Shown one piece after another: positions 47,466-57,321 of a stretch of 64,000 nt of DNA (the first letter of the stretch is position 1; the number at the start of each line of letters is the position of its first letter). The notes below the pieces were generated by a model. That model made no database searches, was not told the DNA's origin, and worked only from the letters and a program-made list of their open reading frames with translations. A program made the translations under genes and the position numbers. This stretch comes from Nitrosomonas cryotolerans ATCC 49181 (GTDB lineage: Bacteria; Pseudomonadota; Gammaproteobacteria; Burkholderiales; Nitrosomonadaceae). The stretch is taken from NCBI RefSeq assembly GCF_900143275.1, contig NZ_FSRO01000001.1:2498116-2562115 (forward strand), in the 5' to 3' direction.

Positions 47466-50186
47466 TCACGGATTACTGAAGCCGCTACACCGGATTAGAT
47501 ATTTCTCAACCTCTACGGCTACAAACAAAAATAGGCTAAATGCAAAAATACGCCCCCACATTACGGCGTCCAATGCAACGGTTCCAAATATCTGCTGCAT
47601 AATCGGCGCATAGGTAAAGAGCAACTGGGTAATCAGTAATAGGCTTATTGCAAGCAAAACATAGTGATTGCCAAATAATCCTTCGCGCGAAAATGCCGGA
47701 GCCAGTAAATAGCGACAATTAAACAGATAAACGATTTCTCCCATCACCAGTGTGTTAACAACGATTGTTCGACCCAATTCAACACTGCCCCCATCAAGCA
47801 TTTCCCAAAGAAATAAACCGAAACCACCACCAACCATTAATATCGTAACAAAAGCAATACGCCATACCAGAAAGCCAGATAACATAGACGCGCTCGGATC
47901 ACGCGGCGGGCGCTGCATGACTCCCTTTTCTGGTCGTTCGAATGAAAGCGATAAAGCCAGTGTTACTGTCGTAACCATGTTCACCCATAATATCTGTATT
48001 GGCGTAATGGGCAGCGCCATACCCAGGAAAATAGCCAGAATCATAATACCTGCTTCACCCCCGCCGGTCGGGAGAATATAGACAAGCGTTTTTCTGATAT
48101 TGTCATAAACAGTGCGCCCTTCTTCTACCGCGTGCGTAATAGAAGCAAAATTATCATCCGTCAACACCATCTCAGCCGCTTCCTTTGCTACTTCGGTGCC
48201 CTTCTGTCCCATGGCTACGCCGATATTGGCTCGCTTTAAAGCCGGTGCATCATTCACTCCGTCACCAGTCATGGCTACAATCTCGCCATCGTCCTGCAAA
48301 GCAGTTACTAAACGTAATTTATGCTCGGGACTCGCCCGCGCAAAAATGTCTACCTTTGAGACGGCCTCGCGCAGCTGTGCGCTATTCATATGATCTAATT
48401 CAGCGCCACTCATCACAGTCTGGCCATCACCGATGCCTAACTTTGCGCCAATAGCGCAGGCAGTCACGCGATGATCACCGGTAATCATCTTTACACGAAT
48501 ACCTGCCGAATGGCACTGATTCACTGCAACAATGACTTCTTCACGTGGGGGATCTATAATTCCAATCAGACCCAGTAGGGTTAGACCGGTCTCGATATCG
48601 GAGAATTCAAGTGATTGCTGTTTAGCTCCAATCAATTTGACCGCGATGGCAAGCATGCGTTGACCGGATGCAGTAGCTTCCTGTAAACCGGCATGCCAAT
48701 AGTCTAAATCTAATGGATGGTTTTCATTAAAACTACGCTGGTAATTGCACATTGCCAGCACTTCCTCCGGCGCACCCTTGACAAAAACAACACTTTGTTC
48801 ACCCTTGCCATGATGCAATGTTGCCATCAGGCGATGCGCCGATTCAAAAGGAATCACATCGATGCGTGGATAAGATTCACACTCAATTACCGGATCGAGT
48901 TTTGCTTTCATTGCCAACGTAACAAGCGCTCCCTCCGTTGGATCACCTTCCAGCACCCACTCATTATCATGTTGATGTAATGAGGCATCATTACAAAGCA
49001 GCCCTGCCCGGAACAAATCCAGCATTCCGGCACAATCATCCATTAAGTATTCCTTACCATTCTGGCTTAAAGCACCCTCTGGTGCATAGCCCACGCCACT
49101 GACTTCCAACAGATAATCAGCCGTTATAACGCGCTGAACGGTCATTTCATTTCGAGTTAAAGTGCCGGTCTTATCGGTACAGATTACGGTTACAGCACCC
49201 AGTGTTTCTACCGCAGGCAAACGGCGAACAATAGCATTACGCCGTGCCATGCTTTGCACTCCCAGTGCCAACGTAATCGTCATGATAGCGGGCAATCCTT
49301 CCGGGATGGCTGCAATAGCAATACTAATTGCAGCCAAAAATATTTCATCCAGGCTATAACTATCTAATAACAACCCATAGATAAAAATACTACTGGCCAG
49401 AATTAAGATCACAACAGTCAGCCAGCGTCCCAATATTGCCATTTGATGCATCAGCGGCGTAATCAATTTATCCACCTGTGCCAGCATCATACTAATGCGC
49501 CCAATTTCAGTATCATTGCTAGTGGCAACCACGACTCCTGTTCCCTGGCCATAAACAACCAAGGTACTTGAATACGCCATACAAAATCGATCTCCAATGG
49601 CAGCCAATTTTGCGACGGCTTCAAATGACTTGTCTACTGCCTCTGACTCACCCGTCAGTGCCGCCTCTTCAATGCGTAAATTCTTGCAGTATAATAATCG
49701 CAAATCGGCAGGCACCTTATCTCCGGATTGCAGCAATACGATATCACCAGGAACCAGTTTTTCAGCAGGAATTTGTTTACGTTTGCCATCGCGTAACACC
49801 ACAGCATTCAGCGAGAGCATTTGACGAATCGCATCCAGTGCTTTTTCCGCCTTACCTTCCTGGATAAAGCCAATCACAGCGTTAATGACAACAACGCCTA
49901 AAATTACACTGGTATCGACCCAGTGCCCAAGAAAAGCAGTTATCGCCGAAGCCACCAGTAATACATAAATCAGCACATTATGGAATTGCGATAGAAATCG
50001 AACCACTACACTTCGCTGTTGCGGCGGTTTTAACCGATTTGGGCCATAGGATTCCAACCGATGAGCAGCCTCCTCCCGGCTAAGACCCGCATGATCGGTC
50101 TTTAATATTGCCAACACCTCCTGTGGTGAATCACTGTGCCACGCCCAGTTTTTAATTGATTCGGATAGCTGTACTCGCTTTATCAT
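47466..50186 (-). CDS. P2-type cation-transporting ATPase
   Basis: A 906-residue P-type pump with an N-terminal cation-ATPase domain (LSREEAAHRLESYGPNRL). It has TGES-type actuator LTGESEAVDK, the M4 motif AIPEGLPAIMTITLALG (PEGLP, as in Ca2+/Mn2+ pumps), phosphorylation site ICDKTGTLTRNEM and hinge MTGDGVNDAPALKRANIG. About ten membrane segments are predicted, with the C-terminal set ending ..VEVEKYLIR. The M4 motif suggests Ca2+ or Mn2+ rather than heavy metals, but Na+ or H+ cannot be excluded. It is convergent with the antiporter. Confidence 0.93.
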   Translation of the reverse strand: MIKRVQLSESIKNWAWHSDSPQEVLAILKTDHAGLSREEAAHRLESYGPNRLKPPQQRSVVVRFLSQFHNVLIYVLLVASAITAFLGHWVDTSVILGVVVINAVIGFIQEGKAEKALDAIRQMLSLNAVVLRDGKRKQIPAEKLVPGDIVLLQSGDKVPADLRLLYCKNLRIEEAALTGESEAVDKSFEAVAKLAAIGDRFCMAYSSTLVVYGQGTGVVVATSNDTEIGRISMMLAQVDKLITPLMHQMAILGRWLTVVILILASSIFIYGLLLDSYSLDEIFLAAISIAIAAIPEGLPAIMTITLALGVQSMARRNAIVRRLPAVETLGAVTVICTDKTGTLTRNEMTVQRVITADYLLEVSGVGYAPEGALSQNGKEYLMDDCAGMLDLFRAGLLCNDASLHQHDNEWVLEGDPTEGALVTLAMKAKLDPVIECESYPRIDVIPFESAHRLMATLHHGKGEQSVVFVKGAPEEVLAMCNYQRSFNENHPLDLDYWHAGLQEATASGQRMLAIAVKLIGAKQQSLEFSDIETGLTLLGLIGIIDPPREEVIVAVNQCHSAGIRVKMITGDHRVTACAIGAKLGIGDGQTVMSGAELDHMNSAQLREAVSKVDIFARASPEHKLRLVTALQDDGEIVAMTGDGVNDAPALKRANIGVAMGQKGTEVAKEAAEMVLTDDNFASITHAVEEGRTVYDNIRKTLVYILPTGGGEAGIMILAIFLGMALPITPIQILWVNMVTTVTLALSLSFERPEKGVMQRPPRDPSASMLSGFLVWRIAFVTILMVGGGFGLFLWEMLDGGSVELGRTIVVNTLVMGEIVYLFNCRYLLAPAFSREGLFGNHYVLLAISLLLITQLLFTYAPIMQQIFGTVALDAVMWGRIFAFSLFLFVAVEVEKYLIRCSGFSNP

Positions 50187-50445
50187 TTATTTCTCCCCAT
50201 TTCATCATTAAACAGCTCGTGTTTCTGCTTCAACGCATCATGAGTAAATGTAAGTTTAGTATTGCTTGCGCCTATTACTAACAGGATCAGACTGGATACA
50301 ATGACATTATTTCGAATATAGAAAATAACTTGATCTATACCCACAACGATTATCTCTTAAAATATCTGGCATAGGCCATCAGATAAACTATAATCAATCT
50401 TTACAGCCTATTTCTTCAATATCAGCATAATAAATGAGGATCTTC

Positions 50446-50961
50446 ATGAGATACACTATCGCTACTGTGACGTTACTAACTGTTGTGCTATCTGCAGGCA
50501 CAGCCCATGCCACTAATCAGGTACCTTTTGGTAACCAGGTGAATACGATCAAGAATTATAATCGCGCCACATCACAGATTGCCACTTCTGGTGTAGTCGG
50601 CAACACTGGCGTAAAGGCATTGGCTGAACAAGGTGTTAAAACCGTTATTGATTTACGTACGGAAGCAGAAGGTATTGAAGATGAAAAGATAGCCGTTGAA
50701 TCAACCGGTATGCGCTATATCAATATACCGGTTACAGGCGCAGGCATCAGTGATCGCCAGTTAGTGATCTTTTCAGATATGATTGAAAAAGCAGAAAAAC
50801 CTGTACTGGTTCATTGCGCTTCAGGCAATCGAGCCGGTGCACTCTGGACAGCCTATCGCATCAGTAAAAATATCGCGCCAGACATTGCTTTTGAAGAAGG
50901 CCGTACAGCAGGAATGCAACCAGATATGGAAGCTAAGATTAAGGCTACACTGAAATATTAA
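50446..50961 (+). CDS. Secreted dual-specificity-phosphatase-like protein (TIGR01244 type)
   Basis: A 171-residue exported protein. The signal peptide (MRYTIATVTLLTVVLSAGTA, cleaved near AHA/T) is followed by a DSP/PTP-fold domain with the P-loop VLVHCASGNRAGALW (Cys-X5-Arg) near residue 127 and VIDLRTEAEG earlier. This domain is often linked to or fused with Blh-type persulfide dioxygenases, and a Blh-type gene lies 3.9 kb away. I chose the ATG at 50446 because GAGGA lies 7 bases upstream; the ATG at 50434 is an alternative. Whether it acts on phosphoester or sulfur substrates is unknown. Confidence 0.85.
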   Translation: MRYTIATVTLLTVVLSAGTAHATNQVPFGNQVNTIKNYNRATSQIATSGVVGNTGVKALAEQGVKTVIDLRTEAEGIEDEKIAVESTGMRYINIPVTGAGISDRQLVIFSDMIEKAEKPVLVHCASGNRAGALWTAYRISKNIAPDIAFEEGRTAGMQPDMEAKIKATLKY

Positions 50962-51018
50962 TTATAAGACAGGACTATCTCGAAACTTACATTCAAACCT
51001 AAAATAACGCAAGCAAAG

Positions 51019-52347
51019 TTATTTTTCTATTATTTCTGGTACACATTTAATGGCACTTCTACTGACATTGGTTGGGTCAGAAGATAATGTTGCCAAGGCG
51101 GTGGTGAAACCAGAGACACTCGCTCCCTTAAACAGCAGGCAACGTTTACCGGTTCGCCTGCAATGCCGCTTTAGCTGATAATAGGCGGCGTGACTGACAC
51201 AATCAGTAGGACAAATAACCGCATCCGCGCTGTCTACCATACTATGTAGACGCGAAAGTGCTTTCTGTTGACCGCCATCATGATGAATGAGACGAATCCC
51301 AAGCTGCTCAGCCAGCATACGGTATTGTGGAAGTAAAGTAATTCGACCACCGACACAAAGAATGCAGCTATTTCGCATTGAGTGCATATGAGGCAATAAT
51401 GATTTACGTTTGGATTCATCAGGCGTATTTTTTGTCAGCAAAAACTGCTCCAGCGTTTTTTTCTCAGAAACCAGCATATTACGTTCGCGCAATAGTATGG
51501 CCGCCTTATTATTGGTTGTTTCAAGTAATTTTGCTAACGTACTAACCCGCTCTGATGTCATCTGCAGCTGTTCATTCGCCATCGTCAGACTCATTAAACG
51601 TTGCCCCATCTCAACCATCGCCACTCCGGATTCAAGCGCAGCAATCCGTGCCCGTAGTACCGCTACCTCATTTCCAGACTGACGCAGGTTTTCTAGTTCG
51701 CTCTCGGTGGCATGTAATTGTTTGCGTAATCTAACTTCATTACGAGTTTGCTGTTGTTGCTGTTGCTTCAGGGCAAATTTAATTTCAGTATTTTCCTTCT
51801 CCAATCTGGCTAATCGGCGCATATCGGTGGCCTGACCCGCACCCACCTGATGAGATAACATATGCATATCTGCATAGATTATTTTTCGGGTTTCATTACT
51901 GGCTGCTTTATGAGTAAATCCCGCCCACAAAGCACCCGCCACTTCACCATGTATGCTATATTTTCTCCATAAGGCCAGCACATCGGTATCGCTTCTGGCT
52001 ACCTCAAAATCGGTAACATAAGTTTGATATTTTTTATTTAAAAACTTATGAATTGCTTTAGACACTTCATTACGTGTACTAACACGGTTCACAGTTTCAA
52101 CATGCAGCGCAAATTCATTACGCAATGATGCAGTAAAATTAAATGAGCGCGCGAATTTCTCCAAATCACTGATGGATAAACAAGTCCCGATAATGGGACA
52201 ATGATAGGTCTCACTCAATTCCCAAAGCTTGGCATGCCTTTTTATAGATGAAGACATCGCTATCGTTGGGGAGTTATTCGCGACTACCGATTCCTCTGGT
52301 GAAAATACCTTTGGTACCAGCTGTTTTAGTAAAATAGACGTATCCAT
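51019..52347 (-). CDS. DUF2325 protein with long coiled-coil N-terminus (paralogue 1)
   Basis: A 442-residue protein of unknown function. Residues about 1-180 are an unassigned globular part (HCPIIGTCLSISDLEKFA..). About 185-320 is a heptad-like coiled coil with a run of glutamines (LKQQQQQQTRNEV). The C-terminal ~100 residues are a DUF2325 domain: ILCVGGRITLLPQYRMLAEQ, DAVICPTDCVSHAAYYQLK and CRRTGKRCLLF, with conserved cysteines that could bind metal or do redox chemistry. A Fur-box-like site lies about 115 bases upstream. A second DUF2325 gene is at 58343-59071. Confidence 0.9.
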   Translation of the reverse strand: MDTSILLKQLVPKVFSPEESVVANNSPTIAMSSSIKRHAKLWELSETYHCPIIGTCLSISDLEKFARSFNFTASLRNEFALHVETVNRVSTRNEVSKAIHKFLNKKYQTYVTDFEVARSDTDVLALWRKYSIHGEVAGALWAGFTHKAASNETRKIIYADMHMLSHQVGAGQATDMRRLARLEKENTEIKFALKQQQQQQTRNEVRLRKQLHATESELENLRQSGNEVAVLRARIAALESGVAMVEMGQRLMSLTMANEQLQMTSERVSTLAKLLETTNNKAAILLRERNMLVSEKKTLEQFLLTKNTPDESKRKSLLPHMHSMRNSCILCVGGRITLLPQYRMLAEQLGIRLIHHDGGQQKALSRLHSMVDSADAVICPTDCVSHAAYYQLKRHCRRTGKRCLLFKGASVSGFTTALATLSSDPTNVSRSAIKCVPEIIEK

Positions 52348-52990
52348 GATATCCCTTTATCCGTTTATTCCGACAGGTTTGTTGTTAGTGCGCCGTAACC
52401 GTGTAATAGCCAACTTTAATCAGCACCCAATTCTTGCAACAGCCTACTTATTAATGCGAATAATAACGATTATCATTCATAGTGTAAATAATTTTTTCAG
52501 AACACAAGATAAACTATTTGGAACAGGCGGTGATTTATCCGCGCAATATCATGGATAGAAACTGACATGATATTGCGTCTTCTTTTTATTTTCGAAGGCA
52601 GAGAAGAATCTAATAAGCGATTCGATGCAATAATGTCATCATCCATATCTCTCTCAAAGAGATATAGCGACCACAGCTACTAAGCACTAAGTAGAATTAT
52701 TTTGAACTGACAACCGTTCTCACCGATAGATCAGCAGTTGTATTATTTTGACAAGCATCTCGAACGGTACTCAGATTGGCGATATGACAAAACGTTGCAA
52801 TCATCCCGGCCCTGTAAAATGCTCAGCAGACGGGATCTAACCATTACTCCAACATCCCTCTCCCAGTAAGATAATCGCAACGCATCATCATTCACACAAT
52901 GACGGGAACAATTCCTGCCAGCACAACGTTATGCCAGCAGGTCAATGAGTCCATAAAACACGAATCACCCAGCTTATCAGGTCTGTTCAC
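52348..52990. other. 643-bp upstream region of DUF2325 paralogue 1
   Basis: Contains the Fur-box-like site (52459-52478) and a small hairpin ATATCTCTCTCAAAGAGATA at 52645-52665. The remainder to the stop of the sulfide:quinone oxidoreductase gene shows no credible coding sequence. Confidence 0.5.
52459..52478. promoter_or_regulatory. Fur-box-like site upstream of DUF2325 paralogue 1
   Basis: The minus strand reads GAATGATAATCGTTATTAT. Its core AATGATAATCGTTAT matches the Fur consensus core AATGATAATCATTAT at 14 of 15 positions. It lies 112-131 bases upstream of the minus-strand start at 52347. Binding by Fur is inferred from the motif. Confidence 0.6.
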
Positions 52991-54409
52991 TCAATCCGAT
53001 TTAGCAGGCCGAGCCAGCCATTCTCGGCCCTTGAGCATCCCGTTCCAGTACAACCATGGAAAAAACTTAATCTTGAGCATCCAGGCCAGGGCTCGGGGCA
53101 CAGTAGGGTCGAGCGGAAAAGTCGGCAATAATTTACCGCCAAACCCGAACTCAGCCAGTATCACTTTGCCATTCTCCACAGTAAGTGGGCATGCGCCATA
53201 ACCATCATATATCGCGACCAAATCTCTGCCCTCTTTCTCTGCCAATAGATTTTCTGCAACAATAACAATCTGTTTTCTAACTGCAGCAGCCGTTTTCGAA
53301 TTCGGAGATGAACAAGCATCCCCTAATGAAAAAATATTGGAATAACGAATATGCTGCAGCGTTTCCTGATTCACTTCACACCAGCCATTGGCATCCGCCA
53401 GAAGGCTGTTACGGACAAAATCGGGCGCTATCTGAGGAGGCGTTACATGCAGCAGATTAAACGGCTTAGCGACACATGTAATCTTGTCGTGTTCATCTTT
53501 AACGTTGAAATAAGCCGTTTTATTGGGACCATCTACTTTCACCAGATTCGAGTTAAACATCAGTTTAGCGTGATAGCGTTTCACATATGCCATTAAAGAC
53601 GGTACAAAATCAGCAACACTAAAAAGTACTGCGCCCGCAGCATCGAATTCAACCTCAATCTTGTCCAAAAGATGGTGAGATAACCAATAATCACATGAAA
53701 GGTACATTGCTTTCTGTGGTGCTCCAGCGCACTTAATCGGCATGGATGGCTGAGTAAATATCGCTTTTCCTGCCTTCAGTTCCTTTACTAACGACCAGGT
53801 ATAGGGTGCCAAATCATAGCGATAATTTGAAGTTACCCCATTCTTACCAAGGGTTTCTTCCAATCCCTCAATTTTCTCCCATGCCAGGCGAAGACCAGGA
53901 CATATGACTAATTGCCGATAACCAATCGCCCGCCCATCAGCTAAATGAACTAGATCAGCATCCGGATCGAAACCAATCGCTGCAATCTGAATCCACTGAG
54001 CATGCTTTGGAATAACCTCAGACATATCCCGCACGGTTTCGTTAATGTTATATGCACCACCACCAACCAGTGTCCAGGCCGCCTGATAATAATGCTTATC
54101 ACAAGGCTCAACGATGGCAATACGCAAAGATGGCCGCCGCTTCAAAAGACTCGCTGTAACACCGATACCAGCTGCTCCCCCGCCAATCACAACAACATCG
54201 AATAGATTATCCCAATTACAAGTTGCCGAGGTCGATTCTTGTTTGTCGCTTCCGCCACTTTTATCAGCATCTTCATGTTTTGATGAGTGATATAAGGTTG
54301 CAGTATATTTTTCTAAGCCACGTGATGCAAAAATTCGCTTCAGTAATTGAAAGACACGCCTTATGAATACGTCACCTTGTTTATCAAATTCAGTCGTAAC
54401 TACACGCAT
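52991..54409 (-). CDS. sqr: Sulfide:quinone oxidoreductase, SQOR-like type
   Basis: A 472-residue flavoprotein that oxidises sulfide and passes electrons to quinone. The FAD fold is VVVIGGGAAGIGVTASLL near residue 75. The active-site Cys region is PIKCAGAPQKAMYL, the second Cys is in SLGDACSSPNSKTAAAVRKQ, and a C-terminal amphipathic segment (KIKFFPWLYWNGMLKGREWL) supports membrane attachment. An unusual ~70-residue charged N-terminal extension precedes the fold. The KCAGAPQK motif points to the SQOR-type group. It is divergent from a persulfide dioxygenase gene. Confidence 0.9.
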   Translation of the reverse strand: MRVVTTEFDKQGDVFIRRVFQLLKRIFASRGLEKYTATLYHSSKHEDADKSGGSDKQESTSATCNWDNLFDVVVIGGGAAGIGVTASLLKRRPSLRIAIVEPCDKHYYQAAWTLVGGGAYNINETVRDMSEVIPKHAQWIQIAAIGFDPDADLVHLADGRAIGYRQLVICPGLRLAWEKIEGLEETLGKNGVTSNYRYDLAPYTWSLVKELKAGKAIFTQPSMPIKCAGAPQKAMYLSCDYWLSHHLLDKIEVEFDAAGAVLFSVADFVPSLMAYVKRYHAKLMFNSNLVKVDGPNKTAYFNVKDEHDKITCVAKPFNLLHVTPPQIAPDFVRNSLLADANGWCEVNQETLQHIRYSNIFSLGDACSSPNSKTAAAVRKQIVIVAENLLAEKEGRDLVAIYDGYGACPLTVENGKVILAEFGFGGKLLPTFPLDPTVPRALAWMLKIKFFPWLYWNGMLKGREWLARPAKSD

Positions 54410-54856
54410 TATCCTCTCTCCCGTATTAGATAATTAGATTTAAAATCAATTAATTTCCGTCCTTCTCAAAATCATATCGTAATTCCTATCATGCCAATTG
54501 TTACCACATCTTTATCCGTATCTGCACAGTAATGTGCTAAATATTATTTCCATAATTCTGGCTATTTCAGCGCTCACTCACTACGACAAATAAATTCGCG
54601 CTTGTCATCGACTACTATCAGTTTTTTCTTATGCCGCATCATGAATCACCATCAGACCAATAACTGGCAAGCATCACATAACATTCCCGATTAACTTATA
54701 TTTCTGGCGCATTAGTCAGCCAGTAACAACATGGAATTACTCAGATGCATTAAAATGCAACTATTTCCATTGCAATACGAACTTGGAAAATACGATGGCT
54801 ATTCGGATCAGCAACTGACAAACCAGATTAATCTTCAAGGATAAAGAGCGCACAAC
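54410..54856. other. 447-bp divergent region between SQR and persulfide dioxygenase
   Basis: Shared control region for the two sulfide-oxidation genes. AT-rich, no ORF; I see no clear operator or hairpin to name. Confidence 0.5.
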
Positions 54857-55717
54857 ATGTCACCCAATATTAATGCCTTCTATGATTCTGTTACTTGCAC
54901 CGTCAGTTATATTGTTTTTGATGAACCGGGTGGGAGCGGCGCTATTATTGATCCGGTACTGGACTATGATCCGAAATCCAGCAGAACACATACCCTATCT
55001 GCAGACAAGCTCATTGAATTTATAAAAGATCAGCGACTGACTTTGAAATGGATTCTTGAGACACATGCACATGCCGATCATCTTTCATCAGCTGATTATC
55101 TCAAGAGCCAATTAAATGGCTATATTGCAATTAGTAATAAAATCCCGGCGGTACAAAAAACCTTCAAAAAAATCTTCAACCTTGGTAATGAGTTTATACC
55201 GGATGGTCGACATTTTGATTATTTATTTAGCCATAATGAAAGATTTCAGGTTGGGAAATTAAACGCAAAAGCCATTTCAGTCTCCGGCCACACACCTGCC
55301 GATATGGTATACCAGTTTGGTGATGCCCTATTTATTGGTGACACCTTATTTATGCCAGATATCGGTACCGCACGAGCAGATTTCCCTGGCGGAGATGCAA
55401 ATCAATTATTCCTATCTATACGTAACCTGCTTGAGTATCCACCAGAAACCAGGTTATTCATGTGTCACGATTACCCCCCTGAAAATCGGGCAGCTCAGTG
55501 GGAAAGCACCGTAGAGCAACAGCGCATGCATAATATTCATGTCCATGATGGCATCAGCGAAGATGAATTTGTAGCGATGCGTCGTGCACGGGATACCATG
55601 CTTGATATGCCAACCCTCTTGCTTCCCTCAATTCAGACCAATATCAGAGCAGGAAAAATGCCCCCGGCAGAAACAAATGGGGTTGCATATTTCAAAATAC
55701 CGATTAACCTGCTTTAA
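54857..55717 (+). CDS. Persulfide dioxygenase, Blh/ETHE1-type metallo-beta-lactamase fold
   Basis: A 286-residue non-haem iron enzyme that oxidises glutathione persulfide to sulfite. Metal ligands: THAHADHLSSADY (HxHxDH), SVSGHTPADMVYQFG, IGDTLFMPDIGTARADFPGG and FMCHDYPP. The ARADFPGG segment is characteristic of persulfide dioxygenases rather than glyoxalase II. It is divergent from the SQR gene and so forms the second step of an H2S detoxification route. Ribosome site AGGA lies 15 bases before the ATG. Confidence 0.93.
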   Translation: MSPNINAFYDSVTCTVSYIVFDEPGGSGAIIDPVLDYDPKSSRTHTLSADKLIEFIKDQRLTLKWILETHAHADHLSSADYLKSQLNGYIAISNKIPAVQKTFKKIFNLGNEFIPDGRHFDYLFSHNERFQVGKLNAKAISVSGHTPADMVYQFGDALFIGDTLFMPDIGTARADFPGGDANQLFLSIRNLLEYPPETRLFMCHDYPPENRAAQWESTVEQQRMHNIHVHDGISEDEFVAMRRARDTMLDMPTLLLPSIQTNIRAGKMPPAETNGVAYFKIPINLL

Positions 55718-56305
55718 TAAGCCAAGTTACCCATGAAATTGCATGCATCGGTAATCTGAGATAGCACCACCGAATCTCCGAGCGAAACCAAGACATGACG
55801 CCACCTAATCGGGTCGTGCAGATGAAAAATTCTTAATCTACCTCTAATATGATTCAACAGCTTATGAAGGATTTCCCATGAGCCAGGATAATTTAACGAA
55901 AAAAGACGGGACCCGTATGGAGTCTCTGTTGCCTGCCAAACACAAGCGCTAGTTGTTCCACCCCCTTAAAACCGAAAAATGCCCATCAGCCACAATAAGA
56001 AACGCTATAAAAATGGAAATGGCATCGAGCAATACCTGGGATTCCTCAAGCAACACCACTGTAACGCGACACGCCACGATAGAACCACCACTTTATTCCT
56101 TGTTTCCATGCTTGAGGTAGCATAACGATATGACTTAAACCCTTTGTTCACACGGCTTATAAGCTGCCTCGACAACATAAACCTGAACAAATTTAGCTAT
56201 AATAATCAATTAGTTATTAAACAATGGTCTAATTTTTCAGATATTTCGGGATAATCTCATTTCATGTACACTCAGTATTTTAATCACAACAAAAGGCAGC
56301 ACAAA
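55718..56305. other. Gap holding a decayed transposase remnant
   Basis: Contains the IS5-like debris listed separately; the rest shows no gene. A poor promoter-like AT stretch precedes the secreted protein gene. Confidence 0.5.
55879..56125 (+). pseudogene. Decayed IS5-family-like transposase fragment
   Basis: A short opening (TKKDGTRMESLLPAKHKR) looks like the ..LLPxx start of IS5-type transposases and stops at once. In a different frame after a large deletion, RYKNGNGIEQYLGFLKQHHC followed by NATRHDRTTTLFLVSMLEVA resembles the ..RxxIExxFxxLKxFR..ATRYDK..FL.. end of the same family. Frame changes and internal loss make it a relic. The family assignment is by eye only. Confidence 0.45.
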
Positions 56306-56848
56306 ATGAACAATAATCGTAATACCTTCATTTGGATAGGGTTGCTCGTGTCCGTTATGCTGCAACCTTTAATTGCACAAGGTGCAATCTGTAACAGTGA
56401 TGAAACACTCACACCTGTCAAGGGAAAAATCTTTAATAATATTCTACAAACTGGCGCAACCCTGGGAACAGCACATCTCAATCTCCATAAAGATAAGATG
56501 AAATGTGGAATATTCGGTCAGGGCGCTATTGTTAATAACGGTTCAATTAATTTTATCCATACCTTTGTCTGCGATGATGAAGTCACCTCTCCATTGACCG
56601 GAGACACAGTCCATTCTCAGCTTACTCTGAATACAACCGGATTCATTAACCTACAGTCTTGTCCGCCTGACTTACCACAAACGGCAATTTCGGGCACTTT
56701 TGAAGAAACGTCTGTTCCTATGCCTGGAACCGGTCGGGGAATATTTACCGATGTAGAACGTGGCGAGATTCAGATTAAAGGCACAATTAACTGCTTGGCT
56801 AGTATTGACATGAAGTTTTCCGGTGCCATCTGCTTGAAAAATCCTTAA
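56306..56848 (+). CDS. Secreted protein of unknown function
   Basis: A 180-residue protein with a clear signal peptide (FIWIGLLVSVMLQPLIAQGA). The mature part is beta-rich with five or six cysteines (AICNSDETLTP, KMKCGIFGQ, TFVCDDEVT, LQSCPPDLP, INCLASID, AICLKNP), likely disulfide-bonded in the periplasm. I do not recognise the family. The ATG at 56306 follows an AAAAGG site; an upstream ATG at 56264 would add 14 hydrophilic residues. Neighbours are IS debris and the hemP-bfd-bfr cluster. Confidence 0.75.
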   Translation: MNNNRNTFIWIGLLVSVMLQPLIAQGAICNSDETLTPVKGKIFNNILQTGATLGTAHLNLHKDKMKCGIFGQGAIVNNGSINFIHTFVCDDEVTSPLTGDTVHSQLTLNTTGFINLQSCPPDLPQTAISGTFEETSVPMPGTGRGIFTDVERGEIQIKGTINCLASIDMKFSGAICLKNP

Positions 56849-56868
56849 TGATTTAATTGGCATCCCCC

Positions 56869-56932
56869 CTCGCCTAAAAACAGGGGATTCCTGCTGTCTC
56901 TACCCCGGAACGGGGTAGATGACTTCGGCGAG
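56869..56932. repeat. Nested stem-loop, possible IS200/IS605 end or structured RNA
   Basis: An inner perfect hairpin CTACCCC-GGAAC-GGGGTAG (extended by T/A to 56899-56919) sits inside an outer stem CTCGCC/GGCGAG. The GC content is well above the flanks. There is no T-run for a terminator. The subterminal hairpins of IS200/IS605 elements look similar, but no transposase remains. Confidence 0.4.
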
Positions 56933-57281
56933 TTTCTGTTGCTGACGACATTACTGCATCGTTCACTTGGCAGGCGAGCTGAGCATGTCCTGCCCTTAGA
57001 ATATTAAAAATAGATGCTTCTTTAATTTAAATGCCGTATGCAGATTCACATTATCAATCCCATTCTTCGAACAATTAGTCGTTAATCTCACCCCCTGAAT
57101 TAATAACCAATTACGCTTCCAGAAACACACATATCAAATTAGCCCGCTTCATTCTGTGTCCTGTAGTCAACACTCATCCAATTAGTTTAACAACGCGATT
57201 AAAGTAATCGCAATTGCTCAGCGCGTACCAATTCGTAATTAATTTTAGATTAAACGTTGCATTTTATAAAAAAATAATTAT

Positions 57282-57300
57282 AATAAGAATCATTCTCATT
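57282..57300. promoter_or_regulatory. Fur-box-like site upstream of hemP
   Basis: AATAAGAATCATTCT matches the Fur core AATGATAATCATTAT at 12 of 15 positions, 22 bases before the hemP ATG, where a repressor would block transcription. Location and downstream genes support iron control. Confidence 0.65.
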
Positions 57301-57321
57301 AACTATATTAAGGGTAATGCA

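Larger units (their letters stand above)
56849..57321. other. Upstream region of hemP with a structured segment
   Basis: Holds the nested hairpin at 56869-56932 and the Fur-box-like site at 57282-57300. No other gene is apparent. Confidence 0.5.

Noticed and set aside
52645..52665. Hairpin upstream of DUF2325 paralogue 1
   Set aside because: Short AT-rich stem with no T-run and no known motif; noted only as part of the gap.
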